A stretch of 64,000 nt of DNA from Streptomyces galbus (GCF_005280195.1 NZ_SZPR01000025.1:62001-126000); one strand, 5' to 3'; shown: positions 16,076-24,155, counted from the first letter of the stretch. Notes: a model not told the origin generated them from the sequence alone. Translations and numbers: made by a program.

Positions 16076-17536
16076 TCAGAAGGGGAACCGGCTCCGCCCG
16101 CGCTGCACCGAGATCCACTTCAGGGTGGTGAAGGCGTCCAGGGTCGTCTCGCCGTTCAGCCGGCCGATGCCGGAGTGCTTCTCGCCGCCGAACGGCACCA
16201 GCGGCTCGTCGTGGAGGGTGCCGTCGTTGACGTGGAACATCCCGGTGTCGACGCGCTTGGCGAAGGCGACGCCCCGCTCGACGTCGGCGGTGTGGACGGC
16301 GCCGCTGAGCCCGTACGGCGTGTCGTTGACGATGCGGATGGCCTCCTCCTCGCCGTCGAAGGGCACGAGCAGCGCGAGGGGGCCGAAGATCTCCTTGTGC
16401 AGCAGGGCCGAGTCGGCGGGCACGTCCGTCAGCACGGACGGCTCGACGAGGTTGTCGGTCGCCCCGCCGCGCACCAGGACCGTGGCGCCCTCGGCGACCG
16501 CCTGGTCGACGGCGGCCGAGACGGCGTTCGCCTGGAGGGAGTTGACCACCGGGCCGATGGCGGTCTGCGGGTCGCTCGGGTCGCCGGTCTTGAGCGTCCT
16601 GACCTTGGCGACGAACTTCTCGGTGAACTCCTCGGCCACCGAGCGGTCCACCAGGACGCGGTTGGCGGCCATGCAGACCTGGCCCTGGTCGACGTAGCGG
16701 CTGAAGACGGCCGCGTCGACCGCGTAGTCGATGTCCGCGTCGTCCAGGACCACCAGGGCGCTGTTGCCGCCGAGTTCGAGCACCGTGCGCTTGAGCTGGG
16801 CCGCGCAGACGGTGGCGATGTGCCGGCCGATCTTGTCGGAGCCGGTGAAGGAGATGACCTTGGGGACCGGGTGCTCGATGAAGGCGTCGCCTATCTCGGC
16901 TATGTCGGTCAGGACCACGTTGAGCAGCCCGGGCGGCAGGCCCGCGTCCTCGAAGAGCCGCGCGATGTAGGTGCCGCCGACCACCGGGGTGTCCTGGTGC
17001 GGCTTGAGCACGACGCCGTTGCCGAGGGCGAGCGCGGAGGCGACCGGCTTGATCGACAGCAGGAACGGGAAGTTGAACGGGCTGATCACGCCGACCACGC
17101 CGACCGGCTCGCGGTACAGCCGGTTCTCCTTGCCCTCGATCGGCGACGGCAGCAGCCGCCCCTCGGAGCGCAGGGTCAACTGGGCGGCCTCGCGCAGGAA
17201 CTCCTTGGCGAGCCCGATCTCGAACCCGGCCTTGAGGCGGGTTCCGCCCAGCTCCGCGATGATCGCCTCGGTGATCTCCTGCTCGCGCTCCTCGACCAGG
17301 CGCAGGGCGCGCTCGAACACGGCACGGCGGGTGTAGGGATTGGTGGCCGCCCACGCCTGCTGGGCCCGCTGGGCCGCCCGGTAGGCCTGGTCGACCTCGT
17401 CGACGGTGGCGATGGTGATCGAGGCCAGCTTCGTGCCGTCGTACGGGTTGACGTCGATGATGTCCCAGGAGCCGGTGCCCGGGCGCCACTCGCCGTCGAT
17501 GTACTGCAGGGCCAGGTCGGTGAAGCAGGACGACAT
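16076..17536 (-). CDS. NAD(P)-dependent aldehyde dehydrogenase
   Basis: Oxidises an aldehyde to the carboxylate. The 486-residue protein has the full ALDH fold: Rossmann region VVGVISPFNFPFLLSIKPVASALALGNGVVLKP, FTGSDKIGRHI, the general-base motif ELGGNSALV (Glu about 253) and the catalytic cysteine in DQGQVCMAANR (Cys about 288). It resembles benzaldehyde- or vanillin-type dehydrogenases (FGPLALLVPFD, LHDEPLVPFGGEKHSGIGRLNG). The ATG at 17536 (MSSCFTD) has GAGGGA eight bases upstream. It appears monocistronic. Substrate not predictable from sequence. Confidence 0.93.
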   Translation of the reverse strand: MSSCFTDLALQYIDGEWRPGTGSWDIIDVNPYDGTKLASITIATVDEVDQAYRAAQRAQQAWAATNPYTRRAVFERALRLVEEREQEITEAIIAELGGTRLKAGFEIGLAKEFLREAAQLTLRSEGRLLPSPIEGKENRLYREPVGVVGVISPFNFPFLLSIKPVASALALGNGVVLKPHQDTPVVGGTYIARLFEDAGLPPGLLNVVLTDIAEIGDAFIEHPVPKVISFTGSDKIGRHIATVCAAQLKRTVLELGGNSALVVLDDADIDYAVDAAVFSRYVDQGQVCMAANRVLVDRSVAEEFTEKFVAKVRTLKTGDPSDPQTAIGPVVNSLQANAVSAAVDQAVAEGATVLVRGGATDNLVEPSVLTDVPADSALLHKEIFGPLALLVPFDGEEEAIRIVNDTPYGLSGAVHTADVERGVAFAKRVDTGMFHVNDGTLHDEPLVPFGGEKHSGIGRLNGETTLDAFTTLKWISVQRGRSRFPF

Positions 17537-17713
17537 GTGATCCCTCAATCCCTTGCCGTCGGAGCACGAAGGCTCTGATCTCGCGTCATCGTACTTATGT
17601 CCGGCACGAGTTGGAGGGCGCGTTGACGGAAAAAGGCGAGGCGACGGGCGGGATGCGGGGGTCTGTCCCCCGGCGCGGGGAACGACGCGGGACCACGAGC
17701 GTCCCGTGCGGTT

Positions 17714-18574
17714 CTACGAGAGCTGGAGCAGGCCGCGCAGGAGGTCCCGGCTGGCGTCGGGGCCCGGGCTGTCCTGCTGGAGTTCGCGCAGTGCGTTCTC
17801 GTACTGGGCGACGTCCTCGCGCTTGTCCAGGTACAGCGCGCTGGTGAGCTGCTCCAGGTAGACCACGTCGGACAGGTCGGACTCCGGGAAGCTGAGGATG
17901 GTGAAGGCGCCGGACTCGCCGGCGTGCCCGCCGAAGCTGAACGGCATGACCTGCAGCCGGATGTTGGGGCGCTCGGAGATCTCGATGAGGTGCTGGAGCT
18001 GGCCGCGCATCACCTCGCGGTCGCCGTAGGGGCGGCGCAGCGCGGCCTCGTCGAGCACGATGTGGACGTCGGGGGCGTTCTCGGAGACGAGGTACTTCTG
18101 GCGCTCCAGGCGCAGGGCCACCCGGCGGTCGATGTCGGCGGCGCTCGCGTCCTTCATGCCCCGGCTGACGACGGCGTGCGCGTACGCCTCGGTCTGCAGC
18201 AGGCCGTGCACGAACTGCACCTCGTAGGCGCGGATCAGCGAGGCCGCGCCCTCCAGACCGACGTAGGTGGGGAACCAGCTCGGCAGCACGTCCGAGTAAC
18301 TGTGCCACCAGCCCGCCACGTTGGCCTCGCGGGCGAGTCCGACGAGCGCCGCGCGCTCCGCCTCGTCCGTGATGCCGTACAGCGTCAGCAGGTCCTCGAC
18401 GTCGCGTGTCTTGAAGCTCACCCGGCCCAGCTCCATCCGGCTGATCTTCGATTCCGAGGCACGGATGGAGTACCCCGCAGCCTCGCGCGTGATGCCGCGT
18501 GACTCACGCAGCCGCCTGAGTTGCGAGCCGAGCAGCATGCGTCGCACCACCGATCCGGGCTCTCCCGCGCTCAC
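17714..18574 (-). CDS. XRE-family regulator with DUF5753 (WhiJ-like)
   Basis: A 286-residue DNA-binding protein. The helix-turn-helix lies at about residues 15-70 (LGSQLRRLRESRGITREAAGYSIRASESKISRMELGR). The DUF5753 ligand-like domain fills the rest (VPSWFP-like VLPSWFPTYVGLE, then LIRAYEVQFVHGLLQTEAYAHAVVSRG). These proteins are abundant in Streptomyces and work with a neighbouring DUF397 protein and often a HATPase; the whiJ and abaA loci are the studied examples. I chose GTG at 18574 because GGGGAGG stands ten bases upstream; a TTG at 18592 is possible. It is divergent from the HATPase gene with a 318-bp gap. Confidence 0.92.
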   Translation of the reverse strand: MSAGEPGSVVRRMLLGSQLRRLRESRGITREAAGYSIRASESKISRMELGRVSFKTRDVEDLLTLYGITDEAERAALVGLAREANVAGWWHSYSDVLPSWFPTYVGLEGAASLIRAYEVQFVHGLLQTEAYAHAVVSRGMKDASAADIDRRVALRLERQKYLVSENAPDVHIVLDEAALRRPYGDREVMRGQLQHLIEISERPNIRLQVMPFSFGGHAGESGAFTILSFPESDLSDVVYLEQLTSALYLDKREDVAQYENALRELQQDSPGPDASRDLLRGLLQLS

Positions 18575-18892
18575 GTTCGCCAGCCTCCCCAACCGTCCTC
18601 AGGGGCAGGAGTCTGCCACTAAAACACTTCGAGCAGTACTCGTCCGATTACAGAGACGGAAAGAAGCCAAAGCATACGCACGGCGGCGCACAGGGGAAGA
18701 GGCAGGAGCGCACGACTTCCGGCCGCCGATCTGCGAGAAGATGGCGGAAAAAATGGCCAAGAAGCGGTACGGGCAGGTCGATTTCGGTCACGTGCACGTG
18801 CATCTGCCCTTGCATCTGGTGTACGCATCCGAAACCATGGTCCCGCGCCACCGCTGCATCGCAACGACCGCGAATTCCCGGGAGTGCCTCGC
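18575..18892. other. divergent regulatory gap between XRE and HATPase genes
   Basis: This 318-bp stretch holds no gene I can support. It is less GC-rich than its surroundings and carries the shared motif at 18792-18814, with extra TGCA-containing repeats (GTGCACGTGCATCTGC, then TTGCATC). It presumably holds both divergent promoters; I see no convincing -10 box for the plus-strand gene. Confidence 0.6.
18792..18814 (+). promoter_or_regulatory. shared 23-bp motif, copy 1 (upstream of HATPase gene)
   Basis: GTGCACGTGCATCTGC, three bases, then TGCA. It contains the palindrome TGCACGTGCA. A 21-of-23 match occurs in the promoter of the DUF397 gene (19828-19850, opposite strand). This copy ends 78 bases before the start codon of its gene, against 86 for the other, so both are in the same orientation and at a similar distance. 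Likely operator of the local XRE protein; inference. Confidence 0.7.
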
Positions 18893-19396
18893 ATGGGGAC
18901 GAATGGATCGACCATGCTCGAGCCGTTACGGCAGGGCCTTCCGCCGCTGGATCCCGCGGCCGTGTCCAACGCTGCCTCCTGTGCTCTGCCCGCCCGCTTC
19001 GAAGCGGTGGGCGAGGCGCGCAGGTTCGCGCGAAGAACCCTCGGACAGTGGGATGTCGGCGACCGCTTCGACGACATATGCCTGGTCGTCTCCGAACTCG
19101 TCACCAACGCCCTGCGGCACGGCCTGTCGTCGCGCGACGCCCCCTGTCCCGCCGACCGCCATCCGTCCGTGCGGCTGCACTTGATGCACTGGACCGGCCG
19201 GCTGGTGTGCGCGGTGCGCGATCCCAGCCGTGAGGGGCCGGTCGCGGGCGAGGCGGACGACTTCGCGGCGGAGTCGGGCCGCGGCCTGTTCCTGGTGGAC
19301 TCCTTCGCCGACGGCTGGGGCTGGCAGCCGCTGAGCGGCACGCTGGGCGGCAAGGTGGTCTGGGCGCTGTTCCGGCTGCCCACTCCGGCCGACTAG
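18893..19396 (+). CDS. HATPase-domain ATP-binding protein (RsbW / AbaA-like)
   Basis: A 167-residue anti-sigma-factor-like protein of the GHKL/HATPase_c type. The N box is in VVSELVTNALRHG near residue 70, and the G boxes VRDPS and ESGRGLFLVDSFADGWGW lie near residues 110-140. Single-domain members in Streptomyces are usually partners of XRE/DUF397 systems or anti-sigma kinases. ATG at 18893 (MGTNGSTMLEP) follows GGGAG by eight bases; a GTG at 18884 is an alternative. Its upstream region carries the same 23-bp motif as the DUF397 gene. Confidence 0.9.
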   Translation: MGTNGSTMLEPLRQGLPPLDPAAVSNAASCALPARFEAVGEARRFARRTLGQWDVGDRFDDICLVVSELVTNALRHGLSSRDAPCPADRHPSVRLHLMHWTGRLVCAVRDPSREGPVAGEADDFAAESGRGLFLVDSFADGWGWQPLSGTLGGKVVWALFRLPTPAD

Positions 19397-19480
19397 ACGG
19401 CATTCGGCGAGCGCGGGCGCCGGCTGTCTCTACGCGCGTCGCGGCTGGTTCCGGCTGGGCACGGGGAGCGGGCGGGGACG

Positions 19481-19741
19481 TCAGCCCGCGATCAGGTGGT
19501 CGAACTCGCCGTCCTTGACGCCGAGCAGCATCGCCTCGATCTCGGCGCGGGTGTAGACGAGCGCCGGGCCGTCCGGGAAGCGCGAGTTGCGCACCGCCAC
19601 GTCACCGCCGGGCAGCCGCGCGAACTCCACGCAGGATCCCTGCGAGTTGCTGTGTCTGCTCTTCTGCCACGCGACGCCGTGCAGGTGTGTGGCCGCCATG
19701 CCGTTGTACACGTCGCGTCCCCCGTCAACATCGTGGTCCAC
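19481..19741 (-). CDS. DUF397 protein
   Basis: An 86-residue protein with the DUF397 core: WQKSRHSNSQGSCVEFARLPGGDVAVRNSRFPDGPALVYTRAEIEAML. DUF397 proteins (for example AbaA-type ORFs and products next to whiJ) are small partners of XRE/DUF5753 regulators in Streptomyces development and antibiotic control. GTG at 19741 has AGGGAG eight bases upstream; an ATG at 19699 would remove 14 residues. Together with the XRE and HATPase genes it completes the trio. Confidence 0.9.
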   Translation of the reverse strand: MDHDVDGGRDVYNGMAATHLHGVAWQKSRHSNSQGSCVEFARLPGGDVAVRNSRFPDGPALVYTRAEIEAMLLGVKDGEFDHLIAG

Positions 19742-19803
19742 AGGTCGCTCCCTGCTGGTGCACTGGCTCGTGTGGCCATTGGTGCGGTGGTCAACTGTCG
19801 GGG

Positions 19804-19850
19804 ATCATAACCCCGTTCATGTGCAGTTGCATGAGCAGATGCACGTGCAC
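19804..19850 (-). promoter_or_regulatory. DUF397 promoter with shared 23-bp motif, copy 2
   Basis: On the minus strand the motif GTGCACGTGCATCTGC, three bases, then TGCA (19828-19850) runs into ATGCAA, a plausible -35 (19827-19832). After 17 bp comes TATGAT (19804-19809), a near-perfect -10. A factor binding the motif would cover the -35 box and so could repress or activate directly. Confidence 0.7.
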
Positions 19851-20578
19851 GCGCGGTGTTCCTGTGGTTACAGCTTTGACGCACGCTTTACCGGACCGGT
19901 GCGGTTTCACGGAATCTGCTCCAGCGTCTGCCCCGAGGGGCACGGCACATGCGGTGGCCGGCCCTCGGTTCACTAGGAACAGACGCACGGGGCGCGCCCG
20001 TTGTTCCGTCGCGGATGTGAAGATCCGCGCCGTCTCACGGGGCGGATCCCCGGCGTCCGCCGGACGGAAGGCGTCCGTTCCTCGGCGCGGCCCCGACGGC
20101 GGCGGCCCGCCGGGCCCGGGTGCCGCGACCGGCCCCCGGGGACGGCGACCGCGCGGTGCTGCGCCGCACCGCGGACGCGACGCCCCGCCACCTCGGACGG
20201 CCGGGGTGACCCGGTGCGGACGACGGAGTGCACGGTACGACGCACGGGCGAGGTGTGTCGGTGGTACGGCGGGGCGCGGACGTCGGCGCCGGGCGGGAGT
20301 GCGGTGCGGAACATGGCCGAGAGGGCGTCGCTGACAGGCGCCGGTGGAGGCCGTACGGCTGTGGGAGGTCCGGTACGGCGATGAGCGGACCCGGGGGGCG
20401 AAAACCGGACGCCCCCGGAGAGGATCTCCGGGGGCGGAGACGGTCTCCGGGGGCGGGGCGAGCGGCGCTCGGCGGGGCCTGGTGAGCGGGGCAGGGTGGG
20501 CGCGCGGTCGGCTCTCCGCTCGGCGAGCGGACGCGGTCAGCGGTTGCGGCCGGCGAGCCGTTGCGGCGGTCGTCCCGA
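19851..20578. other. gene-poor stretch
   Basis: Apart from the DUF397 promoter at its left edge and the terminator-like hairpin at 20411-20435, I can support no gene here. Open frames exist on both strands, but they are rich in Arg, Gly and Pro. They lack the high G/C third-position pattern of the neighbours, have no recognisable domain and lack ribosome-binding sites. A short direct repeat TCTCCGGGGGCGG occurs twice, at about 20425 and 20445. Confidence 0.6.
20411..20435 (-). terminator. hairpin downstream of the rpmE2-cobW-rpsR2 operon
   Basis: GCCCCCGGAGA (20411-20421) pairs with TCTCCGGGGGC (20425-20435) around GGA. On the minus strand it is followed by GTCCGGTTTTC. It lies about 145 bases after the rpsR2 stop, so it is the likely end of that operon. 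Confidence 0.55.
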
Positions 20579-20812
20579 TCAGCGGCTCCCGTACGGCAGC
20601 AGGGCCATCTCGCGGGCGTTCTTGACGGCGCGCGCGAGGAGGCGCTGCTGCTGGGCCGTCACGCGGGTGACGCGGCGACTGCGGATCCTGCCCCGGTCGG
20701 AGAGGAACTTCCGGAGCAGGTCGGTGTCCTTGTAGTCGATGGAGGTGACACCCGCCTGGTCGAGCGGGTTGGGCCGGCCCTTCACAGGCGTGCGGTCGGT
20801 GCGGCGGGGCAT
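20579..20812 (-). CDS. rpsR2: 30S ribosomal protein S18, zinc-independent paralogue
   Basis: A 77-residue S18 protein: MPRRTDRTPVKGRPNPLDQAGVTSIDYKDTDLLRKFLSDRGRIRSRRVTR, ending REMALLPYGSR. It lacks the N-terminal cysteines of zinc-binding S18 and is the C-minus form made under zinc starvation. Six bases separate it from the stop of the CobW-like gene, so it is the last gene of a three-gene minus-strand operon with L31 and the CobW-like protein. Zur control is inferred from the box at 22262-22282. Confidence 0.95.
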   Translation of the reverse strand: MPRRTDRTPVKGRPNPLDQAGVTSIDYKDTDLLRKFLSDRGRIRSRRVTRVTAQQQRLLARAVKNAREMALLPYGSR

Positions 20813-20818
20813 GGCGGG

Positions 20819-21937
20819 TCAGACCTCCAGGAGCGGGTCGAAGGCGGGCGGCAGCCGCTTCCAGGCGTCCCGCCCGGCGGCGTACTCGGCGTCGGTGAGC
20901 AGGCAGGACTCCAGCAGCCGGGTCACGCCCTCCCGGTCGAGGGCCGGTGAGGTGAAGACCAGGTGCTGGCCGCGGTCACCGTGCTCGGGGTGCCAGTCCA
21001 GGGCGGCGGCGGCCCGGCGCACCGGCGGCACCCGGTCCCAGGCCGCGTCGGGCAGGGAGGCGAGCCAGGGTCCGGCCGGCTCGACGCACAGGGCTCCGCC
21101 GGCCGCGTCCCAGTGCAGCAGGGTGTCGGGCCGGTCGGCGAGCCAGAACCTGCCCCGGCTGCGGGCCGCCGCGCAGGTCAGGTCCTCCAGGGCGCGGTAC
21201 AGCCGCTCGGGGTGGAAGGGGCGGCGCCGGTGCCAGACGAGGGTGCTCACGCCGTGGGCGTCGGCCTCGGATTCCTGTGCGCTGAGCCTCGCTGTCCCGC
21301 CGGGGCCCGCCGTATCGCCGGGGGCCGGCGTGCCGCCGGGGGCCGCTCCGCTCGGCACCGCGACGCGGCGGGCCGTCGGATGGAGCTGGACCAGCAGCTC
21401 ACGGTCCTCGTCGTCGGCCTCCGGGGAGTCCACGACGGCCAGGACGGGGGCGTACTCGAGCTGACGGGCGAAGGTGTCGGCGACGGTGCGCCGGTCGGTG
21501 GCGGCCGCGGCGAGGCCGCGCTCGGCCAGGTCGTCGCCGTTGCCGAGGCAGGGCAGCAGCAGCGCCGGGTCGACGGCGGTGATCACCCCGGTGAGGGTGA
21601 GACCGCCCGCGACGACCACCTCGGCCATGGGTCTGGGCTCGACGGAGTCCCACAGTTCGACCACCGCTAGCCGGGTGGCGCCGTCGCCGGCGAGCCGGCG
21701 CAGCTCCGGCACGAGGTCCTCGCGCAGCGCGCAGCAGGCACAGTCGTTGACGAGCGGCGCCTCCCCCGCCGAGCGGAGGCCGGTGGCGTCGCGGACCGTG
21801 CGGACGACCGTGCCGGACGCGGCTGTCGTGAGGTCGTGGTGGAGGGCGACGGCGCCGGGCACGTCGGCGAGCAGGCGGGCGACGGCCGCCCGGCGGGCGT
21901 CGGCGTGCAGCCCGCCGACGATCACGACGGGGAGCAT
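20819..21937 (-). CDS. CobW/COG0523-like protein with degenerate P-loop
   Basis: A 372-residue member of the CobW/COG0523 family of zinc-related GTPases, in the setting of a zinc-starvation ribosomal operon. The metal-binding motif CxCC is present (NDCACCALREDL, near residue 68), as is the C-terminal CobW domain (FHPERLYRALEDL...GRFWLADRPD). The N-terminal P-loop reads GGLHADARRAAVARLL, however, where active relatives have GxxGxGKTTLL; the GK(S/T) signature is absent. Walker B-like VVELWDSVEP is recognisable. It may have lost GTP hydrolysis. A proline/glycine-rich insert (about 200-215) splits the domains. The start ATG overlaps the rpmE2 stop by one base. Confidence 0.85.
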   Translation of the reverse strand: MLPVVIVGGLHADARRAAVARLLADVPGAVALHHDLTTAASGTVVRTVRDATGLRSAGEAPLVNDCACCALREDLVPELRRLAGDGATRLAVVELWDSVEPRPMAEVVVAGGLTLTGVITAVDPALLLPCLGNGDDLAERGLAAAATDRRTVADTFARQLEYAPVLAVVDSPEADDEDRELLVQLHPTARRVAVPSGAAPGGTPAPGDTAGPGGTARLSAQESEADAHGVSTLVWHRRRPFHPERLYRALEDLTCAAARSRGRFWLADRPDTLLHWDAAGGALCVEPAGPWLASLPDAAWDRVPPVRRAAAALDWHPEHGDRGQHLVFTSPALDREGVTRLLESCLLTDAEYAAGRDAWKRLPPAFDPLLEV

Positions 21938-22191
21938 CAGCCTTTCTTCCCGTTCCCGTACCGGCGCTCGAAGCGCTCGACGCGGCCGGCGGTGTCCAGG
22001 ACGCGGGCGGTGCCGGTGTAGAAGGGGTGGCTGACGTCGGAGATCTCCACGTCGACGACCGGGTACGTGCGGCCGTCCTCCCAGACGACCGTCTTCTCGC
22101 TCGTCATGGTGGAGCGGGTCAGGAAGGCGTGGCCCGCGGCCCGGTCACGGAAGACGACGGGGCCGTAGGCGGGGTGGATTCCGTTGCGCAT
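21937..22191 (-). CDS. rpmE2: 50S ribosomal protein L31 type B, zinc-independent
   Basis: An 84-residue L31: MRNGIHPAYGPVVFRDRAAGHAFLTRSTM, DGRTYPVVDVEISDVSHPFYTGTARVLDTAGRVERFERRYG. It has none of the CxxC cysteines of zinc-binding L31. In zinc limitation such paralogues replace the zinc-containing copy and release its metal. It is the first gene of the operon and divergent from rpmB2, with the Zur-like site in the 119-bp gap. Confidence 0.96.
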   Translation of the reverse strand: MRNGIHPAYGPVVFRDRAAGHAFLTRSTMTSEKTVVWEDGRTYPVVDVEISDVSHPFYTGTARVLDTAGRVERFERRYGNGKKG

Positions 22192-22261
22192 GACGCTGGT
22201 TCAGCGCTCCTCTCGGAAGTCGACGCGGCGTTCGGTGCGGCGCGCGATGCTGGTACCTTAC

Positions 22262-22282
22262 TGAAAATGAATCCCATTAGCA
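22262..22282. promoter_or_regulatory. Zur-box-like palindrome
   Basis: TGAAAATG (22262-22269), AATCC, CATTAGCA (22275-22282). The arms match as a dyad except at two positions and fit the TGAAAATG-type Zur operator of Streptomyces. It lies 29 bases before the rpmB2 start and 71 bases before the rpmE2 start, so one Zur dimer pair could repress both divergent operons when zinc is plentiful. Confidence 0.8.
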
Positions 22283-22310
22283 TCACGGCATCGAGGAGAG
22301 GTACGTCACC

Positions 22311-22547
22311 GTGTCCGCGCACTGCATGCTGACCGGAGCCCGCCCCGGCTTCGGCCACCGCGTCTCCCACTCCCACCGGCGCACGCCGCGTCGCTTCGAC
22401 CCGAACGTGCAGACCAAGCGGTACTGGCTGCCCGGCGAGGGGCGGTACGTACGGCTCCGGCTGAGCGCCCGGGGCATCCGCACGGTCGACGCGATCGGCG
22501 TCGAGGCGGCCGTCGCCCGCATCCGCGCGCGGGGAGTACGGGTCTGA
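22311..22547 (+). CDS. rpmB2: 50S ribosomal protein L28, zinc-independent paralogue
   Basis: A 78-residue L28: MSAHCMLTGARPGFGHRVSHSHRRTPRRFDPNVQTKRYWLP, then RYVRLRLSARGIRTVDAIG. It has one cysteine and lacks the paired CxxC motifs of the zinc-binding form. It starts with GTG at 22311 after GAGGAGAGG. Its stop overlaps the rpsN2 start (TGATG). In S. coelicolor I recall an L33 gene at the head of this plus-strand operon; here L28 is first and no L33 gene is present. Confidence 0.95.
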   Translation: MSAHCMLTGARPGFGHRVSHSHRRTPRRFDPNVQTKRYWLPGEGRYVRLRLSARGIRTVDAIGVEAAVARIRARGVRV

Positions 22548-22852
22548 TGGCCAAGAAGAGCAAGATCGCCAAGAACGAGGAGCGCCGCGCGGTCGTCGCG
22601 CGGTACGCCGCCCGCCGCGCCGAGCTGAAGGAGATCCTCCGCAGGCCCTCGTCCCCGCCGGAGGAACGGCTCGCCGCCCGGCGGGAACTGACCCGCCAGC
22701 CACGCGACGCGAGCGCCACGCGCGTGCGCAACCGCGACCAGGTGGACGGGCGTCCGCGCGGCTGCCTCCGCGCCTTCGGGCTGTCGCGGGTGAACCTGCG
22801 GGAACAGGCCCACGCCGGTCATCTGCCGGGGGTGCGGAAGGCGTCGTGGTGA
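22547..22852 (+). CDS. rpsN2: 30S ribosomal protein S14, zinc-independent paralogue
   Basis: A 101-residue long-form S14: MAKKSKIAKNEERRAVVARYAARRAELKEIL, then RDASATRVRNRDQVDGRPRGCLRAFGLSRVNLREQAHAGHLPGVRKASW. The CxxC zinc knuckle of the short form is absent. It is translationally coupled to rpmB2 by one shared base. Confidence 0.96.
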   Translation: MAKKSKIAKNEERRAVVARYAARRAELKEILRRPSSPPEERLAARRELTRQPRDASATRVRNRDQVDGRPRGCLRAFGLSRVNLREQAHAGHLPGVRKASW

Positions 22853-23003
22853 GCGGGGAGCCGTGAACGGCCCATGACCGGCAGGGGGTGCGGGAGTGCA
22901 CGGGGGCCTGGGGCGCTCGGGGTCGTCGTGCGCCCCCTGCTGGTAGCTTGCTGCGGACCTCCCGGTCGGGCGGGCCGGCCGGCGACAGCTTGGAGTGTGT
23001 GCA

Positions 23004-23525
23004 GTGACTTCGGTGACGTACTCCCGCCGGTGCACGTGGGCGGCGGCCGCCGCGCTGGCCGGCGCGCTCGCGCTGGCCGGGTGCAGCGACGACGGCGGCG
23101 ACTCCGGCGGCAGGACGTCCCCCTCGCCGAGCGCCACGGCGACGGCGGACACCGGAGGGGCCGACGGCACGGGCGGCAGCCCCTCCGCGTCGGTGACCGG
23201 CGACGCGGCCTCCCTGGAGGGCAGTTGGCTCGGCACCGCCGACGGCGAGGCCGTCGTGCTGATGGTGACCGGCGCCAAGGCCGCGCTGTACGCGACGGGC
23301 GGCACCGTGTGCAGCGGCAGCACCGGCGAGCAGGCGGGCGCGCGGACGATCCACCTGACCTGCGCCAGCGGCAAGAAGACCCGCACCACCGGCACGGTCG
23401 ACTCCGTCAACGGCTCGACGCTCCGGGTCACCTGGCAGGGTGGCGCCGGCCAGGAGACGTACACCAAGGCGGAGAGCGGCGGCGGCTGGCCGTCGGGGCT
23501 GCCGACGGCGGGACTCGGCTCGTAG
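23004..23525 (+). CDS. putative secreted lipoprotein, unknown function
   Basis: A 173-residue protein with a lipoprotein signal peptide (MTSVTYSRRCTWAAAAALAGALALAGC, lipobox LAGC). A Ser/Thr/Gly-rich linker of about 45 residues follows, then a compact domain (LEGSWLGTADGEAVVLMVTGAKAALYATGGTVCSGS, LTCASGKKTRTTGTV) with two cysteines that may pair. No known domain recognised. GTG at 23004 follows GGAG by eight bases; a GTG at 22995 is possible. Confidence 0.8.
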   Translation: MTSVTYSRRCTWAAAAALAGALALAGCSDDGGDSGGRTSPSPSATATADTGGADGTGGSPSASVTGDAASLEGSWLGTADGEAVVLMVTGAKAALYATGGTVCSGSTGEQAGARTIHLTCASGKKTRTTGTVDSVNGSTLRVTWQGGAGQETYTKAESGGGWPSGLPTAGLGS

Positions 23526-23618
23526 CGGTCCGGTCACGACCGCCGGGGCGGGCGGCGGACAGGGGTGATCATGCGTGATGATCCTTCGAGCACCGTCACG
23601 ACATCCGAGGACCCCTTC

Positions 23619-24155
23619 ATGCGCGCCGTTCCCATCACCGTCACCACCCTCGCCGCCGCCCTGCTGCTGACCGCCTGCGACAGCGGCGGCGACTCCGGCA
23701 ACGACGACGCCAAGCCCCCGGCCACCCCGTCCGCCGCCGCCTCGGGCGGGTGCGCGGCCGACGGGCTGGACGCGCAGGTCGGCCCGGTCAGCGAGGCGCC
23801 GGCGGCCGGGGACACCGGCACCGTCACGGTCACGCTCACCAACAAGGGCGCCGAGTGCACCCTGAAGGGCTTCCCCGTCGTCCGCCTGCACGCCGACGCG
23901 GACGTCGACGTCCCCCAGGACCCCACCGCCCCAGCCCAGTCGGTGACGCTGCCCGAGCAGGGCACCGCGTCCTTCACCATCACCTACGTGCGGGGCGACG
24001 GCGGCAAGAGCGTCGCCGCCACCACCGCCTCCTACGCCCTGCCGAACGGCACCGGTGCCCCCGTCGACTTCGACTGGTCCTACGGCGATGTCGCGCGCAA
24101 GGACGACGGCGCGGTGGACGCCACGGTGAGCGGGTTCCAGCAGGCGGGCGACTGA
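23619..24155 (+). CDS. DUF4232-type secreted lipoprotein
   Basis: A 178-residue lipoprotein: signal MRAVPITVTTLAAALLLTAC, an acidic linker, then a beta-rich domain (GTVTVTLTNKGAECTLKGFPVVRLH, SVTLPEQGTASFTITYVRGD, AVDATVSGFQQAGD). The conserved Cys pair (CAADGL ... ECTLKGFP) is typical of DUF4232. ATG at 23619 has GAGGA about seven bases upstream. It follows another lipoprotein gene; whether they are co-transcribed is unclear. Function unknown. Confidence 0.85.
   Translation: MRAVPITVTTLAAALLLTACDSGGDSGNDDAKPPATPSAAASGGCAADGLDAQVGPVSEAPAAGDTGTVTVTLTNKGAECTLKGFPVVRLHADADVDVPQDPTAPAQSVTLPEQGTASFTITYVRGDGGKSVAATTASYALPNGTGAPVDFDWSYGDVARKDDGAVDATVSGFQQAGD

Noticed and set aside
19687..20485. Plus-strand frames upstream of the S18 gene
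   Set aside because: Arg/Gly-rich, no ribosome-binding site, no third-position GC bias comparable with neighbours. Treated as non-coding.
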